Source: Diplonema papillatum (Eukaryota; Euglenozoa; Diplonemea; Diplonemida; Diplonemidae). Taken from it: a stretch of DNA of 64,000 nucleotides. Positions 59,907 through 64,000 of the stretch are shown here, in pieces; position 1 is the stretch's first letter, and each line of letters begins with the position of its first letter. The notes beneath the pieces were generated by a model. The model made no database searches. It was not told the DNA's origin and saw only the letters and a program-made list of their open reading frames with translations. The position numbers and the translations under genes are program-made. The stretch spans positions 45,979 through 109,978 of the forward strand of contig JAPJBO010000766.1 of assembly GCA_030068145.1 (NCBI GenBank), written 5' to 3'.

Positions 59907-60947
59907 ATGAAGACGGTCGGCTACGCAGCGCAGAGTGCCACAAGCGGCCTCGCTCAATGGGAGTTCGAAAGACGCGAACTGCGCTCGAACGACGTCGCAT
60001 TCGAGATTCTGTACTGCGGCGTGTGCCACACCGACCTTCACCAGTCGCGGAACGACTGGGGCTGGGCGAGCTACCCGCTTGTGCCCGGCCACGAGATTGT
60101 GGGAAGGGTCGTCGAAGTGGGGTCTGACGTCAAGAACTTCAAGAAAGGCGACAACATCGCGGTGGGGTGCATGGTCGACAGCTGCAAGGGTTGCACCCCG
60201 TGCCACGCTGGGGAAGAGCAGTACTGCACCGAGGGAATGGTGCAGACGTACGGGTCGAAGGATCGCATCACAGGCGACGCCACCCAAGGAGGCTACTCGA
60301 AGCACAACGTCGTCCGCGAAGACTTCGTGCTGCACGTGCCGGAAGGTCTCGACCTCTCCAGGACTGGGCCCCTTCTCTGCGCTGGGATCACGACGTACTC
60401 ACCCCTGCGCACTTGGAACGTCGGGCCAGGGTCATCCGTCGCTGTTGTCGGGATGGGCGGTCTGGGGCACATGGCTGTGAAGCTCGCAGCGGCCATGGGC
60501 GCGAAGGTGACCGTCATCAGCAGGTCGCCCGGGAAGAAGGAGGAAGCGCTGCGGCTGGGAGCCGACGCCTTCTTGGTCTCGACCGCCGAAGAGGACATGG
60601 CGAAGGCGGCGTCGGCGTTCGAGCTGATCATCGACACGGTGCCGGCGAAGCACGACATCACCCCTTACCTGTCACTCCTGACGCTCGACGGCACCATCGT
60701 TCTTGTGGGGCAGGTGGGCCCGCTGAGTGAGGTGAGCACCGTGCCGCTCATCATGGGCCGCCGTAGGGTCGCTGGATCCCTCATCGGCGGCATCGCCCAG
60801 ACCCAGGAAATGCTCGACTTCTGCGCCCGCAAGAACGTCCTCCCGGACTGCGAGATGATCCGCATGGACGGGATCAACGAGGCCTTCAAGCGCATGGAAA
60901 AGTCCGACGTCCGCTACCGCTTCGTCATCGACATGGCGTCCTTGTAG
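59907..60947 (+). CDS. Zinc-dependent alcohol dehydrogenase (CAD/YahK-type)
   Basis: The 346-aa enzyme belongs to the medium-chain, zinc-dependent dehydrogenases and would reduce aldehydes with NADPH, or the reverse. Catalytic zinc ligands are Cys40 (YCGVCHTDLH), His62 (PGHE) and a later Cys (LLCAGITTYSPL). The structural zinc site is Cys93, 96, 99 and 107 (DSCKGCTPCHAGEEQYC). The Rossmann motif GMGGLG opens the nucleotide-binding half (VAVVGMGGLGHMAVKLAAAM), and VTVISRSPGKKEEALRLGAD, with Ser-Arg after the second strand, suggests NADP preference. Length is normal for YahK/cinnamyl-type enzymes (345-360). ATG at 59907 was chosen because MKTVGYAAQS is the family start; the frame is open upstream through 5'-flank sequence. 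The gene is intronless and bacterial-like in content, so an ancient transfer is possible, but its codon use matches its neighbours. Likely cytosolic. Confidence 0.95.
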   Translation: MKTVGYAAQSATSGLAQWEFERRELRSNDVAFEILYCGVCHTDLHQSRNDWGWASYPLVPGHEIVGRVVEVGSDVKNFKKGDNIAVGCMVDSCKGCTPCHAGEEQYCTEGMVQTYGSKDRITGDATQGGYSKHNVVREDFVLHVPEGLDLSRTGPLLCAGITTYSPLRTWNVGPGSSVAVVGMGGLGHMAVKLAAAMGAKVTVISRSPGKKEEALRLGADAFLVSTAEEDMAKAASAFELIIDTVPAKHDITPYLSLLTLDGTIVLVGQVGPLSEVSTVPLIMGRRRVAGSLIGGIAQTQEMLDFCARKNVLPDCEMIRMDGINEAFKRMEKSDVRYRFVIDMASL

Positions 60948-61128
60948 AAAAACTCAACCAAACTCTGCCGCCTGGCAAGCCACAAACAGCAAGCAGCAGC
61001 AGCTGTTGTTCCGCGCTGAAAATCCTTTTTATCATCATTTTCTCGAAACGCAGTCCTTTTTGCGAAACTCGGCAAGAGTGCGCAGGGACTGCTCCAAGAA
61101 ATCAACGGGCAGGGGATTAGTTTCCGTT

Positions 61129-61922
61129 GCAGATTTAGACCGTCGGTCTAAATCTGCATACCGGACTTGGGCCGCTTGGGTCACTTGGCCGGGGGAAAAA
61201 AAAAAATGTTCAAAAACGGTGTTCGAAGTAAATATAGGCGGGGGGTAGCAGTGCTGAAGGTGCTGGAAGGCTGCTGAGCCTCCGCTGCTGAGACCCAGCC
61301 GCTGCCGTTCAATTGTACTCAGCTTCGGGTCGGCAGGTTGCAGCTACCACTGTGCTTCATTACCGGGCCAAGGTCCTGTTTGACAGTTGAGTAACCCACA
61401 CGAGCTAAGACATGATAAAGGGGGGGCGGTATATTATTTTTGCCCAAATTTTCCGTCGCGCCTTCGGCGCGATGGTGCTAAAAATACCGCTAAAAATGTT
61501 GTTGTAGGCACGGCGGTGCAGGTGCAGATACACCAAAACCGTGGACCTAATATCATAGGAATCATAGGAAAATGGGTGCCCAGGTCCACCCCTTCAGCTG
61601 CCTGACGAGACTGTCTGTTTACGATTTTGACTGTTTTTGGAGCGCGTCCCCATAATATATTGCGTCTTGCCAATAATATTATGGCACCCAACGACCCAGA
61701 AGCATTCAGAACCCCCGAAAAGCTTGATACAGACTGGTTGGAAAACGCCCGCAAAATGTGTCGCCAAACTGACGGGGTGACCCATAAAGGACCCAAGAAG
61801 ACCCCTCTTTTGCCGAACGAAGTTGTGGAGATGTGTCGGCTCCGCCCCAAGATGCCGTACATCGGCGAAAGCGGCACCGAAACACCGCCCAAAACCACCC
61901 CATAGGAACGGTCTAAATCTGC
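61129..61922 (-). mobile_element. Transposon-like element, copy 2, with GCAGATTTAGACCG ends
   Basis: GCAGATTTAGACCG at 61129 and CGGTCTAAATCTGC at 61909-61922 are exact inverted ends; the left end also carries a second inverted copy, making a hairpin (61129-61157). The body is the reverse complement of 40333-40985 (CGCGCCTTCGGCGCG, CGGCGGTGCAGGTGCAGATA, GCTGCTGAGCCTCCGCTGCT). About 0.3 kb (61600-61905) has no match in copy 1 seen by eye. No transposase is recognised. Confidence 0.75.
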
Positions 61923-62159
61923 AAACCCCGGAAGCCTTCAAACTCATACCCTGGCAACGGGAAACAGTAAAAGAAAGAAGAAAAAAATCCACCCAGGTTG
62001 GGGTGATCCACCTACTGTTTGCTGCAGAAGTCTTCGCAACTTTTCACAATCAGTGTTGACCCAAACTTCTGCAAAAGTGGTGTGGTACTCGTTTGTATGC
62101 AAAAATGACTCCCCACTCCCCCACGCAAGCTAAAGAATCTCTGCTAAAATCACCCCACT

Positions 62160-62440
62160 CATATTAATATACATACACAATACGATAACATCGTTACGGA
62201 TATCCAGCAAACCAAAAGCAGCACCACAAATTCACGAAAAGAGACGGTCATACGGCACCAAGAAGACAGACAGTCACCTACTGCGGCACCATACTGAGGA
62301 GGGCCTACCGTAAGTAAGGTATGTGGACAATGGCCGAAACCACCAATGACCAACAACCAAGGTACCCACCGATCCTCTTACCTCGTGTAACCACCACTCT
62401 TGCGACACTCAGACGCTTCACTCTTAAATATAGGCGGATC
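62160..62440. other. AT-richer spacer
   Basis: No recognisable feature is seen. Confidence 0.4.
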
Positions 62441-62990
62441 GACCCGGCCCTGCGGAAATGCAACGACGCAGCAGCAGCAGCAGGAGGTGAGGAGTTGCAA
62501 GAAGCAATCCATTCACCCCGTGCCCACTGCTCGACGCTCTGGCCACTAGCACAGTTGTTCCACTGGGCTCATTTCGGGCTCCACATCCCCTCCCCTTGAC
62601 TTGATGCTTGCATCAAACATGCATGAGAGGTAGTGTCCTGCCTAAACATTAAACTAAGATTTTCCCCCCCTAACTACGTCAAGACTTGAAGCCTTCAAGC
62701 GCACGGCGAAGTCTTCGTCATTGACACGGCATCCTTGCAGAAACTGCCGAAGTTGACAGCAAGGGGCTGTCCGCGAAAATACTCTCATCAGTGTCCTGAA
62801 CAGTCCTGTGCAGCTCGATAAGAGTGCTCAGCTGGATCAGCCGCCGACACACACACCACCAAAAAAGAAAGAAATAAGAAGACCGAACCCACCTCCCCCC
62901 CCCTGTGGGAATGCAGCAACACAACGATGGGGACGAAAGGAGTTGCCAAAACGCAACCCATTCGTCCTGTGCTCGACGCCCCGGCTTATT
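62440..62990 (+). repeat. Diverged direct repeat pair
   Basis: CCCTGCGGAAATGCAACGAC...GAGTTGCAAGAAGCAATCCA...CTCGACGCTCTGG (about 62448-62543) resembles CCCTGTGGGAATGCAGCAAC...GAGTTGCCAAAACGCAACCC...CTCGACGCCCCGG (about 62900-62985). Confidence 0.65.
62688..62752 (+). pseudogene. Decayed 3' end of ADH
   Basis: AGCCTTCAAGCGCACGGCGA, then TTCGTCATTGACACGGCATC and CTTGCAGAAACT, is a shortened copy of the end of the intact ADH gene at 60880-60955, with the stop codon changed (TTGTAG to TTGCAG). Confidence 0.75.
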
Positions 62991-63106
62991 CCGGCTTCCT
63001 CCCCCTCTTTTCGATTGGCGGGTACTCCCCGCTGGCATCTGCTCCTGACTGCAGTGCCACGCACCCGCGTTGATCCCCACAGTTAGCTGTTACCTTTTTC
63101 CCCCTC

Positions 63107-63107
63107 G

Positions 63108-63136
<29 letters not shown>
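63107..63136. repeat. Poly-T tract
   Basis: About 28-30 consecutive T residues precede GCGTCGCGATGG. It may be the complement of a poly-A tail or simple slippage. Confidence 0.9.
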
Positions 63137-63138
<2 letters not shown>

Positions 63139-63418
63139 GTCGCGATGGATCTCTCAGGTCTCGACCTTGAGGCATCTTGCTGCATTCGCCGTTTTCTCTC
63201 CCCCTCACCCGCTGGATTCGTGATTTCTCCGTTCTCACCCTTTCCTCAGAAAGCGTGGAGCTGCAAGGCTACGAGCGGAAGTGGAAACCAACTTCTTAGC
63301 GAATGCGATTAGTCACAACTGGGCGCGCGCGGGAACGGGCCTCGCCCGTGTCCTGCAAGAAGCGACCGAAGTGCCTGTTGGATGGAGAAGTAACCGCCTC
63401 GTCACTGGTGTAGCATCC
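63137..63418. other. Spacer before the 12-bp array
   Basis: No gene is recognised; a short plus-strand frame (MDLSGLDLEASCCIRRFLSP) has no support. Confidence 0.4.
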
Positions 63419-64000
63419 TGCGGGTGTGGCCACACCCGGAAATAGGGTGTGCACACCCTCTATTTCACACCCTATTTCACACCCTATTTCGCACCCTATT
63501 TCACACCCTGTTTCACACCCTATTTCACATCCTATTTCACACCCTATTTCACACCCTGTTTCACACCCTATTTCACACCCTATTTCACACCCTATTTCAC
63601 ACCCTATTTCACACCCTATTTCACACCCTATTTCACACCCTATTTCACACCCTGTTTCACACCCTATTTCACACCCTATTTCACACCCTATTTCATACCC
63701 TATTTCACACCCTTTTCACACCCTATTTCACACCCTATTTCACACCCTATTTCACACCCTATTTCACACCCTGTTTCACACCCTATTTCACACCCTATTT
63801 CACACCCTATTTCACACCCTATTTCACACCCTATTTCACACCATTCACACCCTATTTCACACCCTATTTCACACCCTATTTCACACCCTATTTCACACCC
63901 TATTTCACACCCTATTTCACACCCTATTTCACACCCTATTTCACACCCTATTTCACACCCTATTTCACACCCTGTTTCACACCCTATTTCACACCCTACA
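63419..64000. repeat. 12-bp array CACACCCTATTT, about 45 units, running off the window
   Basis: The array starts within GCGGGTGTGGCCACACCCGG and AAATAGGGTGTGCACACCCT, the core of the MITE-like element at 31201-31563, and continues as CACACCCTATTT or CACACCCTGTTT units with rare deletions (63710, 63841). Confidence 0.95.

Overview
This is a stretch of nuclear DNA from a unicellular, flagellated eukaryote. The evidence is an intraflagellar-transport gene (IFT70), a centrin-like gene, RACK1, an Spt4-like gene, a TFIIIC tau55/GTF3C6-like gene, phase-consistent GT-AG introns, TATA-like boxes and eukaryotic 28S-type rRNA fragments. The lineage cannot be fixed from the sequence. TAA, TGA and TAG are all used as stops, so the genetic code looks standard. 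Genes are sparse and GC-rich, and most of the window is repeats.

Layout. 1-3.6 kb: 3' part of a DUF3431-like gene with a decayed partial copy, then an EGF-like/transmembrane gene whose frame carries two stops. 3.1-7.3 kb: two abutting inverted-repeat elements. 7.3-8.7 kb: decamer arrays in both orientations and palindromes. 9.6-11.9 kb: a minus-strand AT-hook gene invaded by a 26-bp minisatellite. 12-17 kb: tandem repeats, a decayed ORF of possible retroelement origin and a possible membrane-protein gene. 17.3-20.8 kb: a truncated ubiquitin-protease fragment divergent from an intact two-exon IFT70. 20.8-23.2 kb: tandem and dispersed repeats. 23.2-26.9 kb: a two-exon centrin-like gene with two decayed 5' copies upstream and a 2-kb intron. 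28.4-30.7 kb: a 13-bp satellite. 30.9-33.5 kb: an LSU rRNA pseudogene with nested insertions. 34.5-35.6 kb: a 41-bp array. 36.7-40.0 kb: a satellite of about 128 bp. 40.3-41.5 kb: a transposon-like element and the Spt4-like gene. 42.8-43.3 kb: a GT microsatellite. 44-48.4 kb: five tandem 5' fragments of RACK1 followed by intact RACK1. 48.4-51.1 kb: RACK1 3' repeats and an LSU rRNA fragment. 51.6 kb: the TFIIIC subunit. 53.2-58.1 kb: a Pro/Gln/Ala-rich repeat protein with its promoter region triplicated and its 3' end amplified about 16-fold. 58.4-60.9 kb: an alcohol dehydrogenase behind an array of its own fragments. 61.1-64 kb: a second copy of the transposon-like element and a 12-bp array.

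The most striking theme is that nearly every intact gene sits next to a local tandem array of pieces of itself: the 5' end (RACK1, centrin-like), an internal zinc-loop segment fused to the promoter (ADH), the promoter plus first intron (repeat protein), the 3' end (repeat protein, DUF3431-like) or the 3' flank (IFT70, RACK1, Spt4-like). Satellites also appear to arise inside recognisable parents: a 41-bp array inside a dispersed repeat, a 12-bp array from the arm of a hairpin element, and a 26-bp array from an AT-hook coding segment. No operon-like organisation is seen; the genes look independently transcribed.
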